The notes beneath the pieces are model-generated. The model was not told the origin of the DNA, ran no database searches, and saw only the letters and a list, made by a program, of their open reading frames with translations. A DNA stretch of 64,000 bases from Snodgrassella sp. CFCC 13594 (lineage in GTDB: Bacteria; Pseudomonadota; Gammaproteobacteria; Burkholderiales; Neisseriaceae). Position numbers and translations under genes: made by a program. Below are positions 8,653-18,312 of this stretch, in pieces (within the stretch, counting starts at the first letter, position 1; each line of letters begins with the position of its first letter). The stretch spans positions 1 through 64,000 of the forward strand of contig NZ_LQXR01000004.1 of NCBI RefSeq assembly GCF_001590725.1. The letters run 5' to 3'.

Positions 8653-11600
8653 ATGAGCCAATTTTTGGACAGACTCAATTTTCTACATAAAACCAAAGAA
8701 ACCTTTTCTAAAGACCATGGCGCGGTGGTCGCAGAAAGCCGTGATTGGGAAAATGGTTACCGTCAACGTTGGCAACACGATAAAGTTGTCCGCTCTACAC
8801 ATGGTGTGAATTGCACGGGATCTTGCAGTTGGCGTGTATTTGTTAAAAATGGCCTGATTACTTGGGAAATGCAACAAACTGATTATCCGCGTACTCGGGC
8901 AGATTTACCTAATCATGAACCACGGGGCTGCCCTCGCGGCGCATCCTATAGCTGGTATGTTTACTCGGCACAGCGTGTTAAATACCCCATGATTCGATCT
9001 TCATTGCTGCGTTTGTGGCGAGAAAAACGAAAAACCATGAATGCTATTGCTGCATGGCAAAGCATTACCCAAAGCCCTGAATCAGCCAAAGAGTATAAAT
9101 CCCAACGTGGTTTGGGCGGTTTTGTGCGCTTGGATTGGCATGAAGCCTATGAAATCATTGCCGCAGCGAATGCCTTTACCATTAAAGAATATGGGCCAGA
9201 CCGCATTATCGGTTTCTCACCTATTCCTGCCATGTCTATGGTTAGCTATGCTGCTGGAGCACGCTATTTAAGCTTATTAGGTGGTGTACCATTATCATTC
9301 TATGATTGGTATTGTGATTTGCCTCCATCAAGCCCTCAAACATGGGGGGAACAAACCGACGTGGCTGAATCGGCCGATTGGTATAACGCTAATTATTTGA
9401 TGGTGTGGGGATCCAACGTGCCAATGACGCGCACACCCGATGCTCATTTCTATACAGAAGTGCGCTATAAGGGCACCAAAACAGTTGCTGTATCACCTGA
9501 TTATGGTGAAATGGTTAAATTCAGTGATATCTGGTTGGCGCCCAAACAAGGCACAGATGCTGCATTGGCGATGGCGATGGGGCATGTGATTCTGAAAGAA
9601 TTCCACCTGAATAATCCTTCTGAATATTTTGTTGATTATTGCCGTCGTTTAACCGATATGCCGAATTTGGTGGTGTTGGATCAGCAAGCTAGCCGTTTGC
9701 TCCCGGGTTATTTTTTACGCGCCAGCCAAATTGATGGGGCTTTAAATGAAACCAATAACCCTGAGTGGAAAACATTGGTTATCGACGAAGAAAGTGGCGA
9801 TATTACCGCACCTAAAGGCTCAATTGGTTTCCGTTGGGGCGAGCATGGCAAATGGAATCTGCGTTCAGAAAAAGCCGATGGCCAGGCCATCAAACCATTG
9901 ATGACACTGGCTGAAACACACGATGATATCGTGGGTGTAGCCTTTGATTACTTTGGCGGTAAAGACGCAGGGGCCGTTTTAATCAGAAATATTCCAGTTA
10001 AAAAAATCACCAACGATAAGGGCGATACCTTACTGGTTGCCACCGTATTCGATTTGATGTGCGCCAATTATGGTATCGATCGTGGTTTTGGTGGTGAAGG
10101 CGTGACTGACGATTATATGGCTGATGTGCCTTATACGCCGTTTTGGCAGCAAAAACACACGGGTGTTAAACCAGAGTTGGTGATTCAGGTAGCACGTGAA
10201 TTTGCTCAAAATGCCGATGAAACACACGGCAGAAGTATGGTGATTGTGGGTGCAGGTTTAAATCACTGGTATCACATGGATATGGCCTATCGGGGCATTA
10301 TCAATATGCTGATGATGTGCGGTTGTATTGGACAAAGCGGCGGTGGCTGGGCGCACTATGTTGGTCAGGAAAAACTGCGACCGCAAACTGGTTGGGCACC
10401 TTTGGCCTTTGGTTTGGACTGGCATCGTCCTAGCCGTCAAATGAACGGCACCTCTTTCTTTTATGCCCACACCAGCCAATGGCGCCATGAAAAATTAGGC
10501 ATGGATGAAGTCACCGCGCCAACTCATGAAGGAGAAATGGCTGGATTAAGCCAGATTGATTTCAATGTCAAAGCCGAACGCATGGGGTGGTTGCCATCAG
10601 CACCTCAATTAACACGTAATCCGTTGGATGTGGTTCGTGATGCTGAAGCGCATGGTCAAAACCCAGTTGATTTTACCGTTGGCCAATTAAAATCCGGTAA
10701 TTTGGATATGGCTTGTAATGACCCTGACAATCCTAAAAACTTTCCGCGTAATTTGTTTGTATGGCGCTCTAATATTTTAGGTTCATCGGGTAAAGGTCAT
10801 GAATATTTCTTGAAATATTTATTGGGTACACAAAACGCTTTACTGAGTGATGAGGCTGACTGTATCAAACCCACGGACATCAATATTAGACCAGCAGCCG
10901 AAGGTAAGCTTGATTTGCTGACTGTTTTGGATTTCCGTATGTCCACAACCTGTTTGTACGCCGATATTATTTTGCCAACCGCTACTTGGTATGAGAAAGA
11001 CGATCTGAATACATCTGATATGCATCCCTTTATTCACCCCTTGAGTGAGGCCGTGCAGCCGTTGTGGGAAAGTAAATCAGATTGGGATATTTATCGCGGC
11101 TTGGCCAAAGCTTTCTCAGAAACAGCCAAGGACTATTTAGGTGTACAAAAAGATTTGGTTTTGACACCACTCATGCACGACACACCGCAAGAACTGGGTC
11201 AGCCGTTTGATCCCAAAGACTGGAAGTTGGGTGAATGTGAACCTATCCCAGGTAAAACCATGCCGCAAATGACCGTAGTTGAACGTGATTACGGCGCTAT
11301 CTACGATAAATACACTTCTATTGGTCCATTGCTGGAAAAAGTGGGTAATGGTGGTAAAGGTATTTCTTGGCAGACACAAGCGGAAGTATCGCTGTTACGC
11401 AAACTCAATCACACTCAAAAAGAAGGTGTGGCTGAAGGCCAGCCTAAATTGTATACAGCCATTGATGCGGCAGAGATGATTTTGACACTGGCGCCAGAAA
11501 CCAATGGTCATGTGGCAGTAAAAGCTTGGGCCGCCTTATCGAAAAACACGGGTATTGATCACACTCATCTGGCAATTTCTCGTGAGCATGATTCAATTCG

Positions 11601-12351
11601 ATTCCGCGATATTCAGGCACAACCACGCAAGATTATTTCTTCGCCGACTTGGTCTGGTTTAGAAAGCGAGGAAGTGAGCTATAACGCTGGGTACACCAAT
11701 GTGCATGAGCTGATTCCGTGGCGTACATTGACGGGCCGCCAGCAATTTTATCAAGACCACCAATGGATTCGTGTGTTTGGCGAAGGCTTCGTGTCTTATC
11801 GACCGGCAGTTGATTTGAAAACCACAGAAGCTGTTTTGGGTAAACATGGCAATGGCAATACAGAGATTGTTCTTAATTTTGTTACACCACATCAAAAATG
11901 GGGTATTCACAGCACTTATTCAGACAACCTACGCATGCTGACTTTGTCACGAGGCGGCCCACACATTTGGATGTCTGAAATGGACGCGCAAAAAGCAGGT
12001 TTGGTGGATAACGATTGGGTAGAAGTGTTTAACGTTAATGGCACATTGACGGCGCGTGTTGTGGTCAGTCAACGCGTACCAGAAGGTATGACCATGATGT
12101 ATCACGCTCAGGAAAAAATCGTTAATGTACCGGGTGCTGAAGTGTCTGGAAAACGAGGCGGTATTCATAATTCGGTTACCAAAGTCGTGATGAAGCCAAC
12201 ACACATGATTGGTGGTTACGCACAGTTGTCATGGGGCTTTAACTACTATGGCACTGTAGGAACTAACCGCGATGAATTTGTGGTTGTGCGCAAAATGAAG
12301 AAGGTCGATTGGTTAGATGAACCGGCCGAAGCACAATCGGTAACAGAATAA
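8653..12351 (+). CDS. narG: respiratory nitrate reductase alpha subunit
   Basis: Catalytic subunit of membrane-bound cytoplasmic nitrate reductase, reducing nitrate to nitrite with electrons from quinol. At 1232 residues it is close to the usual length of about 1240. The FS0 cluster motif with a histidine ligand is visible (HGVNCTGSCSW, then RGCPRGASYSW). The molybdenum aspartate lies in WGSNVPMTRTPDAHF near residue 260. C-terminal molybdopterin-dinucleotide binding sequences (FVTPHQKWGIHSTYSDN) are present. There is no Tat leader of the periplasmic NapA type. AGGAG stands 10 bases before the ATG. narH follows after 14 bases. Confidence 0.97.
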   Translation: MSQFLDRLNFLHKTKETFSKDHGAVVAESRDWENGYRQRWQHDKVVRSTHGVNCTGSCSWRVFVKNGLITWEMQQTDYPRTRADLPNHEPRGCPRGASYSWYVYSAQRVKYPMIRSSLLRLWREKRKTMNAIAAWQSITQSPESAKEYKSQRGLGGFVRLDWHEAYEIIAAANAFTIKEYGPDRIIGFSPIPAMSMVSYAAGARYLSLLGGVPLSFYDWYCDLPPSSPQTWGEQTDVAESADWYNANYLMVWGSNVPMTRTPDAHFYTEVRYKGTKTVAVSPDYGEMVKFSDIWLAPKQGTDAALAMAMGHVILKEFHLNNPSEYFVDYCRRLTDMPNLVVLDQQASRLLPGYFLRASQIDGALNETNNPEWKTLVIDEESGDITAPKGSIGFRWGEHGKWNLRSEKADGQAIKPLMTLAETHDDIVGVAFDYFGGKDAGAVLIRNIPVKKITNDKGDTLLVATVFDLMCANYGIDRGFGGEGVTDDYMADVPYTPFWQQKHTGVKPELVIQVAREFAQNADETHGRSMVIVGAGLNHWYHMDMAYRGIINMLMMCGCIGQSGGGWAHYVGQEKLRPQTGWAPLAFGLDWHRPSRQMNGTSFFYAHTSQWRHEKLGMDEVTAPTHEGEMAGLSQIDFNVKAERMGWLPSAPQLTRNPLDVVRDAEAHGQNPVDFTVGQLKSGNLDMACNDPDNPKNFPRNLFVWRSNILGSSGKGHEYFLKYLLGTQNALLSDEADCIKPTDINIRPAAEGKLDLLTVLDFRMSTTCLYADIILPTATWYEKDDLNTSDMHPFIHPLSEAVQPLWESKSDWDIYRGLAKAFSETAKDYLGVQKDLVLTPLMHDTPQELGQPFDPKDWKLGECEPIPGKTMPQMTVVERDYGAIYDKYTSIGPLLEKVGNGGKGISWQTQAEVSLLRKLNHTQKEGVAEGQPKLYTAIDAAEMILTLAPETNGHVAVKAWAALSKNTGIDHTHLAISREHDSIRFRDIQAQPRKIISSPTWSGLESEEVSYNAGYTNVHELIPWRTLTGRQQFYQDHQWIRVFGEGFVSYRPAVDLKTTEAVLGKHGNGNTEIVLNFVTPHQKWGIHSTYSDNLRMLTLSRGGPHIWMSEMDAQKAGLVDNDWVEVFNVNGTLTARVVVSQRVPEGMTMMYHAQEKIVNVPGAEVSGKRGGIHNSVTKVVMKPTHMIGGYAQLSWGFNYYGTVGTNRDEFVVVRKMKKVDWLDEPAEAQSVTE

Positions 12352-12365
12352 GTGAGGACACAATA

Positions 12366-13916
12366 ATGAAAATTCGTGCACAAATCGGCATGGTATTGAA
12401 CCTAGATAAATGTATCGGTTGCCATACTTGTTCCGTGACCTGTAAAAACGTATGGACCAGTCGCGATGGTGTGGAATATGCCTGGTTTAATAATGTGGAA
12501 ACCAAACCTGGTATTGGTTACCCGAAAAACTGGGAAGACCAAGAGCAATATAACGGTGGTTGGGTGCGTCAATCCAACGGCAAACTTACTTTGAAACAAG
12601 GTGGCCGCCTGAAAGTATTGGCTAATATTTTCGCTAACCCCAATTTGCCCAGTATTGATCAGTATTACGAGCCGTTTACATTTGACTACGAGCACCTGCA
12701 AAATGCACCCAAAATGAAAACACCACCCACAGCTCGTCCAGTTTCGGTGTTGACGGGTAAAAAAATGGACAAAATCCATTGGGGGCCAAACTGGGAAGAT
12801 GACTTGGGTGGTGAGTTTGCCAAACGCGCTAAAGATAAGTTATTTGACGGTATTCAAAAAGACATTTATGCCGCTTTTGAAAATACATTCATGATGTATT
12901 TGCCGCGTTTGTGTGAGCATTGCTTGAATCCCGCTTGTGTGGCCAGCTGCCCCTCAGGCTCAATTTACAAACGTGAGGAAGACGGCATTGTTTTGATTGA
13001 CCAAGACAAATGCCGCGGTTGGCGCATGTGTGTATCTGGTTGCCCTTACAAAAAGATTTATTACAACTGGACCAGTGGTAAAGCAGAAAAATGCATCTTC
13101 TGTTATCCACGTATTGAAGGTGGTCAGCCGACCATTTGCTCAGAAACTTGTGTAGGTCGCATTCGCTATTTGGGTGTGCTTTTATATGATGCAGACCGCA
13201 TCAGCGATGCCGCGTCTGTTGAGGACCCTCAAGACTTGTATCAACAACAGTTGGATGTTTTCTTGGATCCCAATGATCCAGAAGTGGCCAAAGAAGCTTT
13301 GGCACAAGGTATTCCTGCCGAATGGGTGGATGCAGCTAAGAATTCGCCAGTGTATAAAATGGCAGTGGAATGGAAAGTGGCATTCCCATTACATCCTGAA
13401 TACCGCACATTACCAATGGTTTGGTATATCCCGCCGTTGTCGCCCATTCAATCTGCCATTGAAACAGGTGTGATTGGTGAGAATGGTTTGATTCCCGATG
13501 TAGAAGAGTTGCGTATTCCCGTCGAGTATCTGGCTAATTTATTGACCGCAGGTAAGACCGAACCCATTGTAACTGCTTTGCAAACCATGATTGATATGCG
13601 TAAGTATATGCGCGCCAAAACTATTTACTCTCAAGACGAAGCAGTGGCTCAATTGTCTGCTCATTCTTTGAGCGCTACGCAAATTGAAGAAATGTATCAA
13701 ATCATGGCTATTGCCAATTACGAAGATCGATTTGTGATTCCAAGTGCACACAAAGAGATGGTAAGCGATACTTTTGAAGAAAAAGCCGCTTGTGGATTTA
13801 GTTTTGGTAATGGCTGCTCGGATGGACACAGTGGAGGCAGTTTATTCGGTAAACGCAAAGCTTCACCTATCGTATTCCATGGCTTGCGCAAAAAAAATAA
13901 TCAGAAAACACTGTAG
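12366..13916 (+). CDS. narH: respiratory nitrate reductase beta subunit
   Basis: Iron-sulfur electron-transfer subunit of 516 residues that passes electrons from NarI haem b to NarG. Four cysteine groups are visible: CIGCHTCSVTCKNVW near residue 16, CEHCLNPACVASCP near 184, KCRGWRMCVSGCPYKK near 217, and CIFCYPRIEGG with CSETCVGRIR near 243-262. The tryptophan in CRGWRMC marks the 3Fe-4S cluster site as in other NarH proteins. The C-terminal tail is rich in Gly, Ser and His, as usual. It is translated from ATG at 12366 with an upstream GAGGA. Confidence 0.97.
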   Translation: MKIRAQIGMVLNLDKCIGCHTCSVTCKNVWTSRDGVEYAWFNNVETKPGIGYPKNWEDQEQYNGGWVRQSNGKLTLKQGGRLKVLANIFANPNLPSIDQYYEPFTFDYEHLQNAPKMKTPPTARPVSVLTGKKMDKIHWGPNWEDDLGGEFAKRAKDKLFDGIQKDIYAAFENTFMMYLPRLCEHCLNPACVASCPSGSIYKREEDGIVLIDQDKCRGWRMCVSGCPYKKIYYNWTSGKAEKCIFCYPRIEGGQPTICSETCVGRIRYLGVLLYDADRISDAASVEDPQDLYQQQLDVFLDPNDPEVAKEALAQGIPAEWVDAAKNSPVYKMAVEWKVAFPLHPEYRTLPMVWYIPPLSPIQSAIETGVIGENGLIPDVEELRIPVEYLANLLTAGKTEPIVTALQTMIDMRKYMRAKTIYSQDEAVAQLSAHSLSATQIEEMYQIMAIANYEDRFVIPSAHKEMVSDTFEEKAACGFSFGNGCSDGHSGGSLFGKRKASPIVFHGLRKKNNQKTL

Positions 13917-13924
13917 CGGAGGAT

Positions 13925-14557
13925 ATGATGTTTAAGATTTTATCAATATTACTGAGTTACCCGCGCAGTCAGTGGTTGGGGCAGCTTGCGGAAATAGAAA
14001 ATTACATTCGCCAACAACACACTGATTTTTCAGGCAGCCTCGCTCCGTTTCTGACTTATTTGCGTGAACACGATGAGATTGAGCTGCAGGAGCAATATGT
14101 CAGCACATTTGATCGAGGGCGCAGCCATTCTTTGCATTTGTTTGAGCATTTGCATGGGGAAGATCGTGCGCGCGGTCAGGCGATGGTCGATTTGTTGTCT
14201 GAATATCAATCTCGTGGTTTTGAGCCAAAAGACAGTGAATTACCCGATTATTTACCCCTGTTTTTGGAGTTCTTATCAAATGTGGATGTAGCTGAAGCAA
14301 ATTCACTATTGGCAGATGCTGTCCATGTGATTGCTTATCTGGCCGAAAACTTGCGCAAAGATGATTCTGTTTATGCGCCAGTGATGGAGGCGGTTGTCAC
14401 TTTGTCTCCCGTTGCGCCAGAACCATTGCAGGCTGCGCCTGTACGCAATATGGATGAAGCATTGGAAATGTTTGGACCCACACCAGAAGGTATAGAGCCG
14501 CTATTGAGCCCAACCGTTCAACCAGTGCAATTTTTCCCACAAAAAAATTCCCTATAG
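13925..14557 (+). CDS. narJ: nitrate reductase assembly chaperone
   Basis: Dedicated chaperone (TorD/NarJ group) of 210 residues that holds apo-NarGH until the cofactor and clusters are inserted and the enzyme docks on NarI. Conserved pieces include ILLSYPRSQWL at the N-terminus, YVSTFDRGRSHSLHLFEHLHGEDRARGQAMVDL in the middle and DYLPLFLEFLS after it. Two ATG codons stand in tandem (13925 and 13928). The second is better spaced from the GGAGG at 13919-13923, so the true protein may be one residue shorter. A perfect uptake 12-mer lies inside the gene at 14029-14040. Confidence 0.93.
   Translation: MMFKILSILLSYPRSQWLGQLAEIENYIRQQHTDFSGSLAPFLTYLREHDEIELQEQYVSTFDRGRSHSLHLFEHLHGEDRARGQAMVDLLSEYQSRGFEPKDSELPDYLPLFLEFLSNVDVAEANSLLADAVHVIAYLAENLRKDDSVYAPVMEAVVTLSPVAPEPLQAAPVRNMDEALEMFGPTPEGIEPLLSPTVQPVQFFPQKNSL
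14029..14040 (-). repeat. DNA uptake sequence inside narJ
   Basis: A perfect single copy of the 12-mer, read AGGCTGCCTGAA on the minus strand. Unlike most copies in this window it is unpaired and lies in a coding region. Confidence 0.7.
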
Positions 14558-14570
14558 GCCAGGAGTGATT

Positions 14571-15260
14571 ATGAATTACCTCAATCAATTTTTCTTTGGC
14601 ATATATCCGTATATTGCCTTAAGTATTTTCTTCCTAGGCAGTCTGATTCGCTTTGATCGCGAGCAGTATTCCTGGAAGTCTGAATCCAGCCAGTTATTAC
14701 AACCAAAATATCTGCGCTTGGGTAATATTTTGTTTCATGTGGGGGTTTTGGGTTTGTTTGGCGGACATTTGGTCGGCTTGCTTACACCTGTTGTTGTTTG
14801 GGATACCTTGGGTGTACCTCATGAAGTGAAACAATTGACAGCAATGATTGCCGGCGGTGTTATGGGCTGCATGGCTTTGGTTGGCATTCTGATTTTGATG
14901 TATCGCCGTTTTACGTCAGCCCGTTTATTGGCCAATAGTACTTGGCGGGATAAATTGGTGTTGATTTGGTTGCTGATTACCCTTTTATTGGGTCTCAGCA
15001 CCATTGTCGCCTCATCTCATCATTTGGATGGTGAAGAAATGGTCAAACTGATGACTTGGGCTCAATATATTGTGACATTCAGAGGTGGGGCTGCAGATTT
15101 GTTGTCCGAGGTTAGCCTAGTATTTAAGTTACATTTGTTTATGGGCATGACATTGTTTGTTATTTTTCCATTCACTCGGCTGGTACACATATGGAGTGGG
15201 TTTGGTACGTTGGTTTATCTGAAACGCCATGCCCAACTGGTTCGAAGTAGGCGCTATTGA
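14571..15260 (+). CDS. narI: respiratory nitrate reductase gamma subunit (cytochrome b)
   Basis: Membrane anchor of 229 residues that oxidises quinol and carries two haems b. Five transmembrane helices are apparent. Candidate haem ligands are the histidines in ILFHVGVLGLFGGHLVGL (helix 2) and in FKLHLFMGMTLFVIFPFTRLVHIWSG (helix 5). The ATG at 14571 is chosen because AGGAG lies 5 bases upstream; an in-frame GTG at 14565 overlaps that ribosome site. It completes the narGHJI operon, with gaps of 8-14 bases between genes. Confidence 0.95.
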   Translation: MNYLNQFFFGIYPYIALSIFFLGSLIRFDREQYSWKSESSQLLQPKYLRLGNILFHVGVLGLFGGHLVGLLTPVVVWDTLGVPHEVKQLTAMIAGGVMGCMALVGILILMYRRFTSARLLANSTWRDKLVLIWLLITLLLGLSTIVASSHHLDGEEMVKLMTWAQYIVTFRGGAADLLSEVSLVFKLHLFMGMTLFVIFPFTRLVHIWSGFGTLVYLKRHAQLVRSRRY

Positions 15261-15361
15261 ATTAAGGCTGATGTATTTTTTACACTGAATAGAGCCAATG
15301 AAAGTTAAAACTATCAGTAGAGTCAAACTAGCCAACTTCAGAATGACATCTACCGCGACCC

Positions 15362-15397
15362 AAAGCATCTGAATTTCTGTGGCAATTCAGATGCTTT
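15362..15397 (+). terminator. hairpin downstream of narI
   Basis: A perfect 14-bp inverted repeat, AAAGCATCTGAATT and its complement, encloses an 8-base loop TCTGTGGC about 100 bases after narI. The A and T ends make it usable in both directions. It is not built from uptake sequences. Confidence 0.7.
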
Positions 15398-15759
15398 ATG
15401 ATTGCGTTTGATTGCACGAGCCATGCTCGATGAGTAGGGATTGGCTTTTAACCTAGTGAAATAGATTTTTATAGACTCCTTAAATCTGATGCAAATTGGG
15501 TGAATCTTGAATTAATCTAGGAAGCGTCAGTGACTACCAAGTCCAATTTGCCGTCCTCCATTTGAGGAAATTCAGATAAGCCCATATCAAAATCAAAGTG
15601 TCTAAGCTGTTTTTGTAGTATAAGGGTAGTGCAATCACTATTGTATCTAGTTTAAATTCCATATAAAAATTAATATTGGATATTGCAACTAAACTAGTTG
15701 ATGGGTTTAAGTCTAGCTAGTGGCAAATAAATTGAGAGGATTCATTTGCCACTATTCAT
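15398..15759. other. intergenic region with a possible LysR-gene remnant
   Basis: No intact gene. On the minus strand one frame from about 15640 to 15518 reads FDFDMGLSEFPQMEDGKLDL, then VVTDAS and a stop. This resembles the first strand and helix of a LysR effector domain, where an acidic EDGKLDLVV motif is common. It is short and bounded by stops, so at most it is a fragment. The rest is AT-rich without visible signals. Confidence 0.3.
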
Positions 15760-16794
15760 TTATATAGCAAAAACATTCGCCAACAAGACTTGCAACAATC
15801 CTCCTGCAACAATTAACCATATCAAAATTATTGAACCCAATATCAGTGGCTTAATCCCTGCGCTGCGAATCATTTTAAAACTTGTCGTTAATCCAAGAGC
15901 CGTCATGGCCATAGCCAGTAAAAATGTATCTAAATTTATTATTTTTTGAAGAATATATACAGGTATAAATTGAAAAGAATTAATAATCACGACGCCTATA
16001 AAAACAAAAGCAAACCACGGAATAGCAATTTTAGAATTCGATGCATTATTGCCTTTTGCATGTTTTCTATTCTGCCAAAAGGCCAATATCAATAACACAG
16101 GTGCCAACATCATGACCCTAATCATTTTGGTCGCCACTGCCAAGTTTGCTACTTCATCGTTAATACTTTTACCAGCAGCCACAACTTGTGCCACTTCATG
16201 AACAGTCGATCCAATATAAACACCATATTGTGTATCCGTTATTGGCCACCAATTCCATGCATGCATTTGAGGGTACAGAAACATGCCAATCGTGCCAAAA
16301 ATTACCACCGTTGCAATGGCGACGCTGACTTTAGCAGGTGTGGACTTTAATATTGGTTCTGCTGCCATGATGGCCGCTGCACCACAAATACTGCTGCCAG
16401 CACCAATCAAAATTGCAGTGTCGGAGTCTAATTTCAACCAGCGTCTTGCCAGTTCATAGGTCAAAACAAAAGTAGAGCCCAACATAATGATATCCGCCAA
16501 AATGCTCAGCCATCCGGCAGTGCCTACTTGCTGTAAAGTTAAGCGGAATCCATACAAGATAATGCCAATACGTAAAATTTTATTTTTACTAAAATTAATC
16601 CCATCATGACAGTAGGGTGCTATTTTTGGATAAACAGTATTGCCAATAATCATGCCTATAACAATGGACAAAGTCAGGGTACTGAATCCCATGCGAGACA
16701 ACCAGGGTAGATTGTTCAATACCGAAGCAATGATGGTCAGGAATGTGACTACGCATAGCCCAATGGGCCATTGACGTTTCATGGAATTATTCAT
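15760..16794 (-). CDS. yeiH: YeiH/UPF0324 family putative sulfate (sulfite) exporter
   Basis: Polytopic membrane protein of the UPF0324 family with about ten hydrophobic helices. Family hallmarks include LRIGIILYGFRLTLQQV, the glycine-rich AILIGAGSSICGAAAIMAA and GVYIGSTVHEVAQVVAAG. The function is not firmly established; members are annotated as sulfate exporters, and the neighbouring regulator gene supports a link to sulfur oxyanions. The frame opens at 16848, but I prefer the ATG at 16794 (MNNSMKRQW), with 16782 as another option. No start has a strong ribosome site. The gene is divergent from yeiE. Confidence 0.85.
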   Translation of the reverse strand: MNNSMKRQWPIGLCVVTFLTIIASVLNNLPWLSRMGFSTLTLSIVIGMIIGNTVYPKIAPYCHDGINFSKNKILRIGIILYGFRLTLQQVGTAGWLSILADIIMLGSTFVLTYELARRWLKLDSDTAILIGAGSSICGAAAIMAAEPILKSTPAKVSVAIATVVIFGTIGMFLYPQMHAWNWWPITDTQYGVYIGSTVHEVAQVVAAGKSINDEVANLAVATKMIRVMMLAPVLLILAFWQNRKHAKGNNASNSKIAIPWFAFVFIGVVIINSFQFIPVYILQKIINLDTFLLAMAMTALGLTTSFKMIRSAGIKPLILGSIILIWLIVAGGLLQVLLANVFAI

Positions 16795-16892
16795 ATTAAA
16801 GCATGAGTTTTTAAAGTTGTGATCAGCATATCCACTTATGCTAATCATTAAAAACGAATAAAATTAATTAAGCCTATCTAATTTATCGATAT

Positions 16893-17786
16893 ATGCATAT
16901 TACCTTACGTCAATTGGCCATTTTTAGAGCCATTTTGGAGCATCAATCTACAACTCAAGCCGCTGTAGTTTTGTGCTTATCTCAATCGGCAGTGAGTAGT
17001 GCGTTATCCGATTTGGAAAAACAATTAGGTGTTCAAATCTTTGAGCGAATAGGGCGCCGTTTGGTGTGCAATGAATATGGCCGAGTGCTCTATCCTAAAT
17101 GCATTTCAGTTTTAGAGCAGGCTGAAGAAATAGAAGGTTTGTTTAAGGGCCAACATGCTAACTTGCATATTGGTACCAGCACGACGATTGGAAATTATTT
17201 AATGCCATCGTTGATGGCAAAGATGATCCACGACTACCCAAATGTTCATTTCAAGCTGACTGTGGCTAATAGTAAAGAGATTGCAGAGGGTATTTCAAAC
17301 ATGAATTATGATTTGGGCTTAATTGAAGGCCAATTTAGCCATCCCGATATTTTAATGAAACCTTGGCAGTCTGATGAATTAGTGTTGTTTTCCGCCCATC
17401 ATAGTCAATGGGTATCTCATGATGAAGAACGTGTCAACTTGGCCGCATTGGCCAGTTGCCCATTGATTGTAAGAGAGACCGGCTCCGGCACTCGAATAGC
17501 GGTTGAACAACAATTATTACCACAAATGCCTAAGGTAAATATTGGGTTAGAGCTTGGCAATTCTGAAGCCATAAAACAAGCCGTATTATGTGATTTAGGT
17601 ATTGGCTGCTTATCCAAACATGTGATTGAAGCAGAGTTAGCTGATGGTAGGCTTCGAATACTCCGAGTAGCAATCGCCCCCATATATCGCACACTATGGT
17701 TATTACAAAACCGACATAAACACCATAGTGAAACGCTACAAATATTTATGAATATTTTATTTAATAATTCAGGTGTACACTATTAA
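16893..17786 (+). CDS. yeiE: LysR-type regulator, YeiE ortholog
   Basis: This 297-residue LysR regulator has an N-terminal winged helix (MHITLRQLAIFRAILEHQST, then LSQSAVSSALSDLEKQLGVQ) and a periplasmic-binding-like effector domain. Signature segments TTIGNYLMP, ELGNSEAIKQAV and GIGCLSKHVIE closely resemble E. coli YeiE, where yeiE is also divergent from yeiH. YeiE proteins have been linked to sulfite sensing and sulfur homeostasis in enterobacteria. The 98-bp gap between the start codons should hold the shared operator. Confidence 0.9.
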   Translation: MHITLRQLAIFRAILEHQSTTQAAVVLCLSQSAVSSALSDLEKQLGVQIFERIGRRLVCNEYGRVLYPKCISVLEQAEEIEGLFKGQHANLHIGTSTTIGNYLMPSLMAKMIHDYPNVHFKLTVANSKEIAEGISNMNYDLGLIEGQFSHPDILMKPWQSDELVLFSAHHSQWVSHDEERVNLAALASCPLIVRETGSGTRIAVEQQLLPQMPKVNIGLELGNSEAIKQAVLCDLGIGCLSKHVIEAELADGRLRILRVAIAPIYRTLWLLQNRHKHHSETLQIFMNILFNNSGVHY

Positions 17787-17855
17787 TTATTAATCAGATT
17801 CCGTATTTCTATTGTGATCTTTTATGCATCAAAAATAATAATTAAAATACAATCG

Positions 17856-18281
17856 CTAATTCCAACAAGCGATATACCACTTAGGTGTCATATGTTCAAA
17901 ATCTCTTCTAATACTGTTGGGAAGATTAACTGCTGAGTCTAGTACGAATTCCTCATTCCCAACTCTTTTAAAAACAACCCAATGCCAAAAATTTTTCCCA
18001 TCTTCTTTGTGATATCGTATAGACAATAATGCTAAATCAGGTAGGTCGGACCACGAAGTAAAAGATTTTTCCTTGTCTGCCGTAAAAACGCCAAATTTTT
18101 TGAGTAAACGGCGTACATATTGCGTGTCTGACCACAAAGCTTTGTCTACAGCGAATATGCCCATGCTATTAGCTACTGCTTTTATCTCGCTATAGCTTTT
18201 ACCAACAATATTGGCTACAGATGCGATGCCACATCCTGTGGTTTCTTCTTGTTTAATAGCCTTGATTTTTATTTTCGTCAT
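17856..18281 (-). CDS. papain-like (C39-type) cysteine protein of unknown role
   Basis: Hypothetical protein of 141 residues. A catalytic triad of the C39/papain-like type can be picked out: Cys17 in EETTGCGIASVANIVG, a histidine in NFWHWVVFKRV, and an aspartate in EFVLDSAVN. The order Cys-His-Asp and the spacing agree with bacteriocin-leader peptidases and related folds, but there is no ABC transporter or obvious peptide substrate nearby. There is no signal peptide, so it acts in the cytoplasm if active. It sits in an AT-rich patch with the GFA protein and the beta-lactamase, suggesting acquired DNA. Confidence 0.6.
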   Translation of the reverse strand: MTKIKIKAIKQEETTGCGIASVANIVGKSYSEIKAVANSMGIFAVDKALWSDTQYVRRLLKKFGVFTADKEKSFTSWSDLPDLALLSIRYHKEDGKNFWHWVVFKRVGNEEFVLDSAVNLPNSIRRDFEHMTPKWYIACWN

Positions 18282-18312
18282 AAATGGTATGGTTTAGAGA
18301 GTAATAAATTCT

